A DNA stretch of 64,000 bases from Rubrivirga sp. SAORIC476 (lineage in GTDB: Bacteria; Bacteroidota; Rhodothermia; Rhodothermales; Rubricoccaceae), in assembly GCF_002283555.1 (NCBI RefSeq), contig NZ_MVOI01000006.1, positions 124,001 to 188,000 on the forward strand, given 5' to 3'. The notes below the pieces were generated by a model. That model was not told the DNA's origin. It searched no databases and worked only from the letters and a program-made list of their open reading frames with translations. A program made the translations under genes and the position numbers. Every line of letters starts with the position of its first letter. The stretch's first letter is position 1. Shown here piece after piece: positions 33,942 to 42,766 of the stretch.

Positions 33942-34133
33942 ATGAGCGACGACGCCGACGACACGATCCGAGTCCCCAAGGCCCGCCTCCGCGAGGTGAA
34001 GGCCGAGATCGACAAGCTGAAAGGGGACCTGTCCGCCCTCCGCGAGGAGCACGAGAACCTGAGGGCCCACCTCAAGGGCTCGATCCAGGAGGTCGCGCGC
34101 CTGACCGAGGAGAACGAGCGGCTCCGCCGGTAG
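33942..34133 (+). CDS. Small coiled-coil protein, 63 residues
   Basis: The product (MSDDADDTIRVPKARLREVK...) is an acidic start followed by about 50 residues of heptad-patterned coiled coil (LREVKAEIDKLKGDL, LREEHENLRAHL, VARLTEENERLRR). It resembles short leucine-zipper or ZapB-like helpers in size but has no assignable family. A -7-like box lies 30 nt upstream, making expression plausible. Confidence 0.6.
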   Translation: MSDDADDTIRVPKARLREVKAEIDKLKGDLSALREEHENLRAHLKGSIQEVARLTEENERLRR

Positions 34134-34184
34134 GGCGGGCGCCGGGATGAGCGGCCCTGGCTTCATCCAGGACCCCTCGCCCTG

Positions 34185-34838
34185 TCAGTTCGACGATGCC
34201 AGCTCTGCCGTCCGCAGGAGGTGGTACGGGTTGACCGGCGTGCCGCGCCCGTCGCCGCGCTTGTCGAGCACCTGGAAGTGGAGGTGCGGCCCCTGCGCGT
34301 TGCCCGTCGAGCCGACGGTGCCGAGCACCTGCCCGCGCCGCACGCGCGTCCCGACCGCGATGCCGTCGGCGTAGGCGTCGAGGTGGGCGTAGTAGAAGTC
34401 GGTCTGGCCGTCGGCCGAGGTCAGGTAGAGGGTGTTGCCGCCGAGCCCGTTCCAGTGCTTGCGCGAGATCGTGCCGTCGACGACGGCGACCAGGGGGGTG
34501 CCGCGGGGGGCGGCGATGTCGATGGCGTTGTGCGTCCGCCCACCGGAGCGCGCGGCCGTGAACGAGTCGCGCAGGTCCCCACCATCGATCCCGACGACGG
34601 GGATCACCATGCCGGATGCAGTCGCGGGGCGGCGCTCGGCGACGGGCGCCGTCTCTTCCGGGGCCCGTGCCGGACGTGCCGCCGGGCGCTCGTCCGCGCG
34701 GGCGGGGCGCTCGGCGACCGGCGGGGACCCGCCGCGTGGAGCCCCCCAGCCGTTCAGGCGTCCGCTGCCGGATCCGGCGCAGGCGGAGAGGAGGAGGCCG
34801 GCGACGAGGAGCGAGGCGGTCGAAGCAAAGGAGCGCAT
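34185..34838 (-). CDS. M23 family metallopeptidase lipoprotein (LytM/NlpD-like)
   Basis: This 217-residue envelope protein starts at the ATG at 34838 (an alternative ATG at 34862 would add eight residues). The lipobox is LSAC near residue 20. A Pro/Arg/Ala-rich linker (about 30-75) leads to an M23/LytM domain: the zinc ligands HNAIDIAAPRGTPLVAVVDG and the closing HLHFQV are both present, as is GNTLYLTS, so the domain is probably an active endopeptidase that cuts peptidoglycan cross-links. Confidence 0.92.
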   Translation of the reverse strand: MRSFASTASLLVAGLLLSACAGSGSGRLNGWGAPRGGSPPVAERPARADERPAARPARAPEETAPVAERRPATASGMVIPVVGIDGGDLRDSFTAARSGGRTHNAIDIAAPRGTPLVAVVDGTISRKHWNGLGGNTLYLTSADGQTDFYYAHLDAYADGIAVGTRVRRGQVLGTVGSTGNAQGPHLHFQVLDKRGDGRGTPVNPYHLLRTAELASSN

Positions 34839-35077
34839 GGCGAGCGTGGTAGGCAGTCGCAAGTATCGACCGTCTGGCCGCGCCGATAAGCGCCGCCGTC
34901 ACACCATCTGTGGGGTGGCCCCACTTCGGCTGAGAGAAGAGGGATGGCAGCGGGTGGACAATAGGCCGTTGGGGAGTTCATCTGCGCTTGAAAACACGAC
35001 ACGCTCGATCCCATACCACCTATCGACGGACGAAACAACACCGTCGCTTCCACTCTTCTCTTTGCTCAACGATTGAT

Positions 35078-35458
35078 ATGAATACGCTCCTCTCGACTTC
35101 CAGCCTTCGCAACACCACCGTCGTCAACCGCCAGGGCGAAGACCTCGGGTCCATCGAGGACCTGATGCTCGACCCGCAGAATGGCCGCATCGAGTACGCC
35201 GTGCTCGACTTCGGCGGTTTCCTCGGCATCGGCGACAAGTACTTCGCGGTGCCGCTCCAGGCCTTCGACATCGACCGCTCGAACGAGCGATTCGTGCTCG
35301 ACGTGACCAAGGAGCGCCTTGAGTCGGCCCCCGGGTTCGACAAGAACGACTGGCCGGAGACGGCCAACCGCGAGTTCGTCGAAGGCGTCTACGACTTCTA
35401 TGGCCAGCGTGATGTGTACCTCCGCTCGCGCATGACCGAGCCGGCGCTCGCCAACTAG
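35078..35458 (+). CDS. PRC-barrel domain protein
   Basis: This 126-residue protein has a PRC-barrel fold: VVNRQGEDLGSIEDLMLDPQNGRIEYAVLDFGGFLGIGDKYFAVP, then KERLESAPGFDKNDWP. Related stress-linked PRC-barrel proteins are common in Bacteroidota and in photosynthetic reaction-centre H subunits; a role in adaptation to light or oxidative stress is only inferred. The 239-nt upstream region is unusually AT-rich for this window, contains a GTGGGG/CCCCAC palindrome (34910-34924), and probably carries its promoter. A strong terminator follows. Confidence 0.88.
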   Translation: MNTLLSTSSLRNTTVVNRQGEDLGSIEDLMLDPQNGRIEYAVLDFGGFLGIGDKYFAVPLQAFDIDRSNERFVLDVTKERLESAPGFDKNDWPETANREFVEGVYDFYGQRDVYLRSRMTEPALAN

Positions 35459-35497
35459 CGCGCCGCACGCAGTCGCGCCCGATGGAAGGGCGCATTC

Positions 35498-35535
35498 AGG
35501 TCCCCCGGTTCTCGGCGCCGGGGGGCCTGTTTTTT
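35498..35535 (+). terminator. Intrinsic terminator after the PRC-barrel gene
   Basis: AGGTCCCCCGG (35498-35508) pairs with CCGGGGGGCCT (35518-35528), followed by six Ts (35530-35535). It lies 40 nt after the stop codon. Confidence 0.85.
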
Positions 35536-35573
35536 GTGCCTCCTCCCGCCTCGGTCGGGCCGTGGGGAAGGCG

Positions 35574-35924
35574 TCAGGATCCGGCGGCGCGCTCGTCGTC
35601 GGAGAGGCCCGCCCACCAGTCGGCGTAGGGCGTGTTCTGGGGGGCGTACCGGTTGTGGTCGGCGTCGGCGCCCCACCAGGTGGGGCCGCGCTCGCCGAGG
35701 GCCACCTTGGCGGTGTGGACGCGGGCGCGTGCCTCGCGCTCGGCGTCGGCATCGTCCGCGCGCTTCGCAGTGCCGACGGCGCGACGGGCGTCCATCAACT
35801 CACGCACGAGGCGTTCGCGCTCGGCATCGGGGAGGTCGGGGTTCGAGCAGCGCCACAGCCGTCCACCGTGGACGAAGTAGCGGCCGTCGGGTGTGGACGG
35901 GAGGTGGTCCGGACAGGTCGACAC
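35574..35924 (-). CDS. Hypothetical 116-residue protein (conserved style)
   Basis: The product starts MSTCPDHLPSTPDGRYFVHGGRLWRCSNPDLP, then a charged helix (ERLVRELMDARRAVGTAKRADDADAEREARARVHTAKVALGERG) and a WWGADADHNRYAPQNTPYADWW tail. I have the impression of a widespread uncharacterised family with this RLWRCxxP...RGPxWW pattern, but no function is known to me. There is no signal or membrane helix. Confidence 0.7.
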   Translation of the reverse strand: MSTCPDHLPSTPDGRYFVHGGRLWRCSNPDLPDAERERLVRELMDARRAVGTAKRADDADAEREARARVHTAKVALGERGPTWWGADADHNRYAPQNTPYADWWAGLSDDERAAGS

Positions 35925-35948
35925 GGGAGCGGGCGAGGTACCCGCTCG

Positions 35949-36194
35949 CTACGCCTGGAGGGCGGACAGGATGCCGCCGATCTCGCCGGGCTCCGGGAGA
36001 GCGTCTGCGTCGTCGCCAGCGGCGAGCACGTCGAGGTAGAAGCGCGCGAAGGCGATTCGCTCCTGGGCCGAGGCCGACGTGCCCTCGAAGAGGTCGTCGA
36101 AGCGGGCCATGACGGCGTCGGTGACGTCGCCGGAGACGTAGCCCGTGAGGAGGGCCGTGAGAGCGGTGGGGCGGGCGGTGGTGACGTGAGCCAT
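35949..36194 (-). CDS. Hypothetical 81-residue protein
   Basis: The ATG at 36194 opens MAHVTTARPTALTALLTGYVSGDVTDAV; the rest is a compact helical protein (FDDLFEGTSASAQERIAFARFYLDVLAAGDD) without signal or membrane segments. No family is recognised. It is 25 nt upstream of, and in the same direction as, the 116-residue gene. A CTTGAC/GTCAAG inverted repeat (36212-36232) lies just before its start and could be an operator. Confidence 0.6.
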   Translation of the reverse strand: MAHVTTARPTALTALLTGYVSGDVTDAVMARFDDLFEGTSASAQERIAFARFYLDVLAAGDDADALPEPGEIGGILSALQA

Positions 36195-36346
36195 GAGACG
36201 CGGGGTGTGTGCTTGACCGTTCCTTCGTCAAGTCGTGTGCCAACTCGCCGATACCGAGACTGTCGCGTTGCCGTCCGTCGGACAGAGGCTTTGACGGGTC
36301 GAGACGGAACGGACGCGTTACCATTCGGCCCCTCTGGAGCCGCCCC

Positions 36347-36814
36347 ATGTCCCCGCTCGACGCCGTTCGCCGACGCTTTCGTCACCACGCGTGGGCGGGA
36401 CGTACCCTCGTGCGCGTGCTGGAGGCACACCCCGTCCCGGAGGCGCTCCGCCCGTTCGCGCACGCCCTCGCGGCGGACCGGGTGTGGCACCGCCGCCTGA
36501 CCGGCGCCGACACGGCCGGGCTGGAGATCTGGCCCACGCTCGACGCGGCAGCCTGTCGCACCCTCCTCGCCGCGACCACGTCCGACTGGCGGGGCTTCCT
36601 CGGGGGTCTCGATGACCTCGACGGCACCATCCAGTATCAGAACTCGCAGGGCCAGCCGTTCGAGAGCTCCGTCGCCGACGTGCTCGACCACGTCCGGCTC
36701 CACGCTGCCCACCACCGAGGACAGGCCAACGCCGCCCTCCGGGCCGCCGGGGTCGCGCCTCCGGCCCTCGACCTGATCGTCTGGGCCCGTACTCCCACCG
36801 CCCCTCGTCTGTGA
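36347..36814 (+). CDS. DinB family protein
   Basis: This 155-residue four-helix-bundle protein has a His in the first helices (RHHAWAGRTLVRVL) and the family motif HAAHHRGQANAALRAAG (about residues 126-142), where HxxxHRGQ supplies metal ligands. DinB-like enzymes are putative metal-dependent thiol transferases; the substrate is unknown. The gene overlaps the following lipoprotein start by one base (TGATG). Confidence 0.87.
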   Translation: MSPLDAVRRRFRHHAWAGRTLVRVLEAHPVPEALRPFAHALAADRVWHRRLTGADTAGLEIWPTLDAAACRTLLAATTSDWRGFLGGLDDLDGTIQYQNSQGQPFESSVADVLDHVRLHAAHHRGQANAALRAAGVAPPALDLIVWARTPTAPRL

Positions 36815-37650
36815 TGCGCCTGCCTCTCCTCGCCGCCCTCGCCCTCTCAGTCCTGACCGCCTCGGGGTGCGCGCAGACCGCCCCGGTGGCCGACGCCGAC
36901 GCAGTCCCAGCCGACACGATGGCGACGCCGCCTCGCGTCGGGCCCGTCTTCGCGGGTCCCATGCAGGCCGACCCGGTCTACGACGCGGCGACGCTGCTGG
37001 AGGCCATGCACGCGCGCCACGCGGCGACGTGGTACCGAACCCTCTCGTTCACGCAGGCCACGTCTCGCCGCCTCCCCGACGGCACGGTGTCGGTCGAGAC
37101 GTGGCGCGAGTGGGCCGCGCTCCCAGGCCGTCTCCGCATCGAGATGGACGACCCGATGGCGGGCGTCGACGTGCTGTTCGTGGGCGACACGACGTACGTC
37201 TATCGCGACGGCGCGCTCGCGCTCACCGAGGTCGACCGCAACCCGCTCCTGCTGTGGGGCTTCGACGTGTATGCACAGGACCCGGCCGAGTCGCTCCGCA
37301 TCCTGGCCCAAGAGGGCGCCGACCTGGACGCCTTCCGCACGGACATCTTCGAGAACCGGCCGATGTACGTCCTCGGGACGCCAGAGAGCGGCGAGGTGTG
37401 GATCGAGCAGGACCGGCTGCTGTTCGTCCGGCGGGTCGAGACCGACGACGACGGCGCCACGCAGGACATCCGCTTCGCCGACTACGAGCCGCTCGGCGGC
37501 GGCTGGATCGCGCCGCTCGTGGAGGTCTACGCCGACGGCGAGCGCGTCTTCTGGGAGGAGTACTCCGACATGGTCGCCGACCCCGACCTCGACCCGGTCC
37601 TGTTCGACCCGGCGCGCTGGGCCGACGGCGTCGCGGCCGGGGTGGAGTGA
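36814..37650 (+). CDS. LolA-like outer-membrane lipoprotein, unknown function
   Basis: This 278-residue protein starts at the ATG at 36814; the GTG one codon earlier is less likely because the ATG overlaps the DinB stop. The lipobox is TASGC at about residue 19. The beta-rich mature domain (TWYRTLSFTQATSRRLPDGTVSVETW, LRIEMDDPMAGVDVLFVGDTTYVYRDG, VWIEQDRLLFVRRVE, DIRFADYEPLGGGW) resembles the LolA/LolB half-barrel found in DUF2092- and LolA-like outer-membrane proteins. The function is unknown; co-translation with the DinB gene is likely. Confidence 0.75.
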   Translation: MRLPLLAALALSVLTASGCAQTAPVADADAVPADTMATPPRVGPVFAGPMQADPVYDAATLLEAMHARHAATWYRTLSFTQATSRRLPDGTVSVETWREWAALPGRLRIEMDDPMAGVDVLFVGDTTYVYRDGALALTEVDRNPLLLWGFDVYAQDPAESLRILAQEGADLDAFRTDIFENRPMYVLGTPESGEVWIEQDRLLFVRRVETDDDGATQDIRFADYEPLGGGWIAPLVEVYADGERVFWEEYSDMVADPDLDPVLFDPARWADGVAAGVE

Positions 37651-37692
37651 CCTGGCCCGCCTCGGCGGAGGGCGCCGACGGGGGGACCGAGG

Positions 37693-38133
37693 TCAGCGCA
37701 CGCGCCGCGACGTGATGCGGAAGCGCCGCGCGTAGTCCGACCCGACGCCGCGCCATTCCATCACGTCGCCGCGGAGGGTGACCTCCCAGACGCTGTCGTT
37801 GTCCGGGCCGAGGTCGCTGTCGAGGCCGAGGCGGCGGGTGCCGTCGCGGTAGACCCAGAGGCCGTCGTTGCGGCCGTACGGCTGGCCGCCGCTCTCGAAC
37901 GTGCCGTCGGCGTGGAGGACGAGGTAGCGGTCGCGGGCCGGGTTCGCCTCGGCCGACACGTCGACGCCGTCGTCGAGGACGCGCTCCATCGCCCACCGGC
38001 CGATCAGGGCATCGCGAACGGACGAGGAGGGCGTGTCGCCGGCGGGGGAGGGCGCGGGCGAGGAGGGCGTCGTGGTGGCGCAGCCGCTGGCGAGGGCCGC
38101 GAGCAGGACGAGGGCGAGAGCGGGACGAGACAT
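37693..38133 (-). CDS. Lipocalin-like lipoprotein
   Basis: This 146-residue lipoprotein (lipobox ASGC near residue 18) has a Ser/Pro linker and a small beta domain, ALIGRWAMERVLDDG... DRYLVLHADGTFESGG... GLWVYRDGTRRLGL... WEVTLRGDVMEWRG, which matches the lipocalin-like/META pattern where strands carry GxW and DGTF. The function is unknown. It is convergent with the previous gene and divergent from the deoxynucleoside kinase. Confidence 0.75.
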   Translation of the reverse strand: MSRPALALVLLAALASGCATTTPSSPAPSPAGDTPSSSVRDALIGRWAMERVLDDGVDVSAEANPARDRYLVLHADGTFESGGQPYGRNDGLWVYRDGTRRLGLDSDLGPDNDSVWEVTLRGDVMEWRGVGSDYARRFRITSRRVR

Positions 38134-38269
38134 CGAAGCGAACAGGGTGAGCGGGGGAGACTCGGAGGCCACGCCCGAGGTTGCGGGGGGACCGGTCCGA
38201 GGCGTCCGGCCGCGTTCGGACCCGAGGCAGGAGGGAGGCGTCGAGCGGATGCACCGCGTCGGGCGTCGG

Positions 38270-38276
38270 TACCTTG
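38270..38276 (+). promoter_or_regulatory. -7-like box (TACCTTG)
   Basis: TACCTTG lies 18 nt before the deoxynucleoside kinase ATG and matches the recurrent TAnCTTnG box. Confidence 0.4.
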
Positions 38277-38294
38277 CGGGCCCTCCGCGCCGCT

Positions 38295-38966
38295 ATGCAG
38301 ACCGACCTCAGCCTCTCCGCCGACGACACCCCGCGCCGCAAGCTCTACGTGGCCGTGGCCGGCAACATCGGGGCGGGCAAGAGCACGCTCACCCAGATCC
38401 TCGCCGACACGTTCGGCTGGGCGCCCTTCTTCGAGTCCGTCGACGACAACCCCTACCTCGCCGACTTCTACGACGACATGCGGCGCTGGAGCTTCAACCT
38501 CCAGGTCTTCTTCCTGTCGAGCCGCTTCAAGCACCAGAAGGAGATTGAGGCGTCGCCGCGGTCGGTGGTGCAAGACCGGTCCATCTACGAGGACGTCGAG
38601 ATCTTCGCCCGCAACCTCCACGACATGGACCTCATGGACGGACGGGACCACGAGAACTACGTCGAGCTGTTCTCGATCATGGCGGGCTACCTCCAGCCGC
38701 CGGACCTGCTGGTCTATCTCCGCGCCAGCGTGCCGACGCTCGTGAGCCACATCCAGGCGCGCGGGCGCGAGTTCGAATCGTCCATCCGGCTCGACTACCT
38801 GGAGCGCCTCAACGAGCTCTACGAGGACTGGATCGACCGGTATCCGTACCCCAAGATGGTCGTCGAGACCGACAACCTGGACTTCGTCAACGAGGACGAG
38901 GACCGATACGAGATCCTGAGCCGCATCGAGAACCGGCTGTTCGGGCTGTTCCCGGTCGAGGGATGA
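38295..38966 (+). CDS. Deoxynucleoside kinase
   Basis: This 223-residue kinase phosphorylates deoxynucleosides for DNA precursor salvage. The P-loop is GNIGAGKST (about residues 21-29), then the substrate-site FFESVDDNPYL, VQDRSIYEDVEIFA and LIYLRASVPT-like LVYLRASVPTLVSHIQARGREFE segments of the dCK/dGK/TK2 family. Base specificity is not decidable. The stop overlaps the next gene by 4 nt (ATGA), an odd coupling of a cytosolic kinase with an outer-membrane protein that is probably due to compact genome layout. Confidence 0.92.
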   Translation: MQTDLSLSADDTPRRKLYVAVAGNIGAGKSTLTQILADTFGWAPFFESVDDNPYLADFYDDMRRWSFNLQVFFLSSRFKHQKEIEASPRSVVQDRSIYEDVEIFARNLHDMDLMDGRDHENYVELFSIMAGYLQPPDLLVYLRASVPTLVSHIQARGREFESSIRLDYLERLNELYEDWIDRYPYPKMVVETDNLDFVNEDEDRYEILSRIENRLFGLFPVEG

Positions 38967-41002
38967 GGCGGTCGGCCTGCGCGCTCGCGCTGGCCCTCGT
39001 GGCGCTGGCCGCCCCGGTCGCCGTCGCCCAGACGCCGGACACGACCGCGTCCGTCCGCGCCCTCCCGGCCGACTCGCTCGCCGCGCCGCCGGACGCCCTC
39101 GCTCCGCCGGACTCTCTCGCGCCCCCGCGGGTCGTGGCCGCCCCGGTGGATCCGTTCGGCGCTGTCCCAGGGCGCGTCGCCACGCCGGTGCCTGCGACGA
39201 CGGCCGTGCTGGACCTGACGGCGCTGCTGACGGACGCGCCCGCCGGCCTGGCGCCGTCGGCGTTCGCCTACCGCCTCGGCGCACCGGGCCGGTCTGCGGG
39301 CGTGGCGCTCGACGGCCTCGACCCGGCGGCGCCCGCGTTGCTGCTCGACGGCCGCCCGCTGGTGGATCTCGTGACGGACGCGCCGCGGCTCGACCTGCTG
39401 CCGCTGGCCGCGATGGGGCCGTTGCGGCTGGGGGATGGCGCCCTCGGCCGCGGGATCTCCCTGCAGACCGGGCTCCGCGACCTGCGGATCGGCGTGCCGG
39501 TGACGGAACTGCGCTACCTCGGTGGGCAGGACGGCATCCAGCATGTCTCGGGATTCCACGCGCAGACTCGGCGTCCGCCAGCGTTCCTGCGAGGAGGCAG
39601 CGACGCGAGCCGCCTCACCGTCTCCGGCCATGCCGCCAGCCGCTCCGCCGACGGCCTGCTCGCGGGGGCCGACGGCTCGCACACGGACGCCTTCGGTCGG
39701 CTCCTGCTCACGCGCCCCGGCGTCGCCGCCGAGGTGGGCGTGCTCTACACCGACCGGACGGACGGCGCGCGGTCGGGCGTGGTCCCGCTCGGCGGGCTGC
39801 CGCTCACGTCGGTCGTCAACACGTCCACCGGCACGGTGCTCGGCAGCGGCGCCACGCGGCGGACGCTCCGCGCTGAGCCCTGGGCGCGACTCCGGCTTCC
39901 ATTCGTCCGCAGCGCCCCGACCGAGGTGGGCGCGTCGGCCGTGCTCCAGCGCCTCGTCTTCGTCCCGGCCGACGGCACCGGCGACACGCTGCGCGTCCAC
40001 GGGCAGCGGCTGGCGGCTTTCGCCCAGCAGCCGGTGCGCGTCTCGGGCCACGCGCTCACGGTCCGCCTCGACGTGCTCGCGGACGCTGCGCCGGGTCCGG
40101 ACGAGGGCGCGCTGCCTGGTGCGGACGGTCGCCTCGGGATCCACGCCGCCGTGACCGACTCCCTCCGCCTCGGGCGCATGGCCGTCGTGCTCGGTGCCGG
40201 GGTGCATCAGGCCGACGGCGCGGTCTGGCCGTCGGCGTCCGCGCGGGCCTCAGTGGGGGGGCTCTCCGCAGGCGTGCGGACCGGACAGCGGGCGAGGTCG
40301 TGGCTGGAGACGAACGGGCTACCGGGCCGTGTGGCGCCGGACGCGACGCATGGCTCCGAGCGAGTCGTCGCGGCCGACGTGGCCGTTTCGGCCCGCCGGG
40401 GCGACTGGCGGCTGGGCGCTCGTTTCTTCGGCGACGTGACCTCTGATGGACGTCACCTGCTGTCGCTCGGCGACACGGCGGCGGCCGTCGTCGTGGCCGA
40501 GGGGGCCGTGTTCCAGGGCGGCGCCGGGCTGGGCGTGGGCTGGCGCGAGACCGTGCGACGAGGGTTCTACGCCCGCCTCGACGGCACCGCACGCGCTCTG
40601 GCGGACCCATCGACGGATCTCCTGACGCGCCTCGACGCTGCGCTCCCGCGTGTGTGGGGCGTCGGGCGGCTGGGCGTCCGCGCCGAGGACGTGGGCGACG
40701 GCGTGCTGGACCTCGACCTCGCCGTCGTCACGCAGGCGTGGACCGCGTTCCGGAGCCGCCGCGTGGATCCGGCGACGGGCGCGCTCGTGCTGCCCGAGGC
40801 GGGCACACCCATCGGCACCGAGCTGCCCGCGCGGGCGCTCGTCGGGCTGGAGGCGACGGCCACGTTCAGCGCGCTCGCGTCGCTCTTCCTCCGGTACGAC
40901 CACGCCCTGGGCGAGCGCGTCGTGGGGGCGGCCGTCACCGCGGGCGAGCCGCTGCCGCCCCACGTCCTCCGGTTCGGCGTCTTCTGGGCCCTGCTGAACT
41001 GA
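38963..41002 (+). CDS. TonB-dependent-receptor-like outer-membrane barrel
   Basis: This 679-residue exported protein has a signal peptide (CALALALVALAAPVAVAQ), a Pro/Ala/Asp linker (about 25-75), a plug-like region (FAYRLGAPGRSAGVALDGLDPAAPALLLDGRPLVDLVTDAPRLDLLPL) and about 480 residues of alternating hydrophobic/charged strands ending in VLRFGVFWALLN, a typical barrel terminus. The plug is short and no TonB box is clear, so it could also be a porin-like barrel. The substrate is unknown. Confidence 0.75.
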   Translation: MRRSACALALALVALAAPVAVAQTPDTTASVRALPADSLAAPPDALAPPDSLAPPRVVAAPVDPFGAVPGRVATPVPATTAVLDLTALLTDAPAGLAPSAFAYRLGAPGRSAGVALDGLDPAAPALLLDGRPLVDLVTDAPRLDLLPLAAMGPLRLGDGALGRGISLQTGLRDLRIGVPVTELRYLGGQDGIQHVSGFHAQTRRPPAFLRGGSDASRLTVSGHAASRSADGLLAGADGSHTDAFGRLLLTRPGVAAEVGVLYTDRTDGARSGVVPLGGLPLTSVVNTSTGTVLGSGATRRTLRAEPWARLRLPFVRSAPTEVGASAVLQRLVFVPADGTGDTLRVHGQRLAAFAQQPVRVSGHALTVRLDVLADAAPGPDEGALPGADGRLGIHAAVTDSLRLGRMAVVLGAGVHQADGAVWPSASARASVGGLSAGVRTGQRARSWLETNGLPGRVAPDATHGSERVVAADVAVSARRGDWRLGARFFGDVTSDGRHLLSLGDTAAAVVVAEGAVFQGGAGLGVGWRETVRRGFYARLDGTARALADPSTDLLTRLDAALPRVWGVGRLGVRAEDVGDGVLDLDLAVVTQAWTAFRSRRVDPATGALVLPEAGTPIGTELPARALVGLEATATFSALASLFLRYDHALGERVVGAAVTAGEPLPPHVLRFGVFWALLN

Positions 41003-41029
41003 ACCGCGCGCCTCCGTTCAGGCTTCGCC

Positions 41030-42766
41030 TCAGTCCTCGACCTCGGGCAGGCGGAAGGTGATCGGCACCGCGAAGCGGACCTTGACGGCCACGCCGCCCT
41101 GGCGCCCCGGCTCGAAGCGGGCCTCGCGGACGGCGCGGAGGGCCGCCTCCGAGAGCATGTCGTCGGGCGAGCGGAGCACGACCGCGTCCTGCACGCTACC
41201 CTGCTCGTCGACGACGAACTGGACGATCACCTGGCCCTCGATCCCGGCGTCGCGGGCCAGCGGCGGGTACGTGACGCGCTCCTGCAGGCCCGCGAGACCG
41301 CCGATCAACCGAGGCTGCTCGTCTACGACGGCCATCACGTCTGGGTCGCCCTCGGGGTCGCTGGCCTGCGGGCGGGGGGCCGGTTCGGCCTGTCCCACTG
41401 TCTCGGCCTCCGCCGGGAGCCGGAAGGTGATCGGGACGGCGAAGCGCACGCGGACGGGCTCGCCGTCGACGCGGCCGGGCTCGAAGCGCGACGGGCGGAC
41501 GGCCGCCATCGCTGCCTCGTCCAGGCCGTCGTTGCCCGACGACCGGGCCACCACGAGCTGCTCGACCGTACCCTCCGTGCTCACCACGAACTGGAGGACC
41601 GTCCGGCCTTCGACCCCTGCGCGGCGCTGAAGCTCGGGGTACTCGACCCGCCCCATCAGGCCCTCCAGACCGCCGATCAGCACCGGCATCTCGTCGGCGA
41701 CCTCGACCACGTCGGTCGTGTCGGCGGGTGCGGCGAGGGTGGACGTGACGGTCGCGACGGCCGGACTCGGGGAGGCGAGCGTCGCGCCAGCCACGGCGGC
41801 GGCGAGCACGACCAGGCCGAGGAGCCGGCCGAGGTGGCCGAAGAGGCGAGCGCGGGCAGGGGAGAGGGGGCGGGTCATGGCGTCAATGCGGGTTTTCAGG
41901 GAGGAGGAGCCCCAGGCGGCGCCGAGGGCGAGAGGGGGCGCCGGGAGGGCGGCGTACGAGAACAGGAGGTCGGCGTAGGCGCGGCGACGGTCCGGGCACG
42001 CCGTGAGGACGGCCGCGTCGACGGCGCGCTCGCGGTCGAGGTTGAGCCCACGGCCCAGCACTCCGACGAGCGGGTGGGCCGCGAAGACAGCCTCGACGAC
42101 CTGCTGGACGGCGTGCCACGCGTAGTCGGCCCGGCGGACGTGGGCGACCTCGTGGGCGGCGGCGACCTCCAGCGCCTCGGGGCGGAGGTCGGGGGGGAGC
42201 GCCACCACAGGGCGGCGCCAGCCCAGCGTGAACGGGGGCGTGTTGGCCGGCCCCTCGACGGCCACGACCGCGCGGGTCACGCCGAACCGGATCCGGGCGG
42301 TCTCGACTGCAGCGGCGGCCTCCGCCGAAGCCGACGGGAGGCGTCGGCGCGTCGTGTGGGCCCGCCAGGCCGCGTGCGCGACGTGCGCCAGCCGAATACC
42401 TGCGAGGCCGATGGCGGCCACCACCACGAGGCCGAGCACGACATCGAGTCCGGACAGCGTGGGCGCTACGTCGACGGGCTGCGCGCCGACGGCGATGCCG
42501 GGCAGCCACGTCACCTCGGTGGTCAAGGCCGTCACGGCACGCGCGGCGTCCGGCGCGAGAGCCTTCAGCGAGGCGGGCAGCGCGAAGGCCAGCGGCAGCG
42601 CGGCCAGGACCGCGCCGCGGATCGGGAGCGACAGCGGCGCCCCGGCACGGCTCGCGCGCAACGCCGCCTCGGCCAGGACGGCGACGACGCTCCACACGAG
42701 CACCGGGAGCCAGAGGGCGAACACGGACGCCCGTCCGAGGTCGGCGAGGGTCAACAGGTCAGGCAT
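41030..42766 (-). CDS. BlaR1/M56 peptidase fused to two TonB C-terminal domains
   Basis: This 578-residue membrane protein has an M56 peptidase part (about 1-335) with about four membrane helices, the zinc motif HEVAH in AAAHEVAHVRR, and a downstream LDRERAVD segment supplying the third ligand. A helix at about 340-362 leads to the periplasm, where two about 95-residue TonB C-terminal domains follow in tandem (about 385-470 and 485-575), each ending in an almost identical VRFAVPITFRLP. M56-TonB fusions are known in Bacteroidota; the tandem duplication is unusual. The gene overlaps the upstream BlaI gene by 8 nt, the classic sensor-repressor pair. Confidence 0.92.
   Translation of the reverse strand: MPDLLTLADLGRASVFALWLPVLVWSVVAVLAEAALRASRAGAPLSLPIRGAVLAALPLAFALPASLKALAPDAARAVTALTTEVTWLPGIAVGAQPVDVAPTLSGLDVVLGLVVVAAIGLAGIRLAHVAHAAWRAHTTRRRLPSASAEAAAAVETARIRFGVTRAVVAVEGPANTPPFTLGWRRPVVALPPDLRPEALEVAAAHEVAHVRRADYAWHAVQQVVEAVFAAHPLVGVLGRGLNLDRERAVDAAVLTACPDRRRAYADLLFSYAALPAPPLALGAAWGSSSLKTRIDAMTRPLSPARARLFGHLGRLLGLVVLAAAVAGATLASPSPAVATVTSTLAAPADTTDVVEVADEMPVLIGGLEGLMGRVEYPELQRRAGVEGRTVLQFVVSTEGTVEQLVVARSSGNDGLDEAAMAAVRPSRFEPGRVDGEPVRVRFAVPITFRLPAEAETVGQAEPAPRPQASDPEGDPDVMAVVDEQPRLIGGLAGLQERVTYPPLARDAGIEGQVIVQFVVDEQGSVQDAVVLRSPDDMLSEAALRAVREARFEPGRQGGVAVKVRFAVPITFRLPEVED

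Noticed and set aside
36291-36330. TTGACG before the DinB gene as a sigma-70 promoter
   Set aside because: The only TACCAT-like -10 is 23 nt away, too far, so the pair is probably chance.
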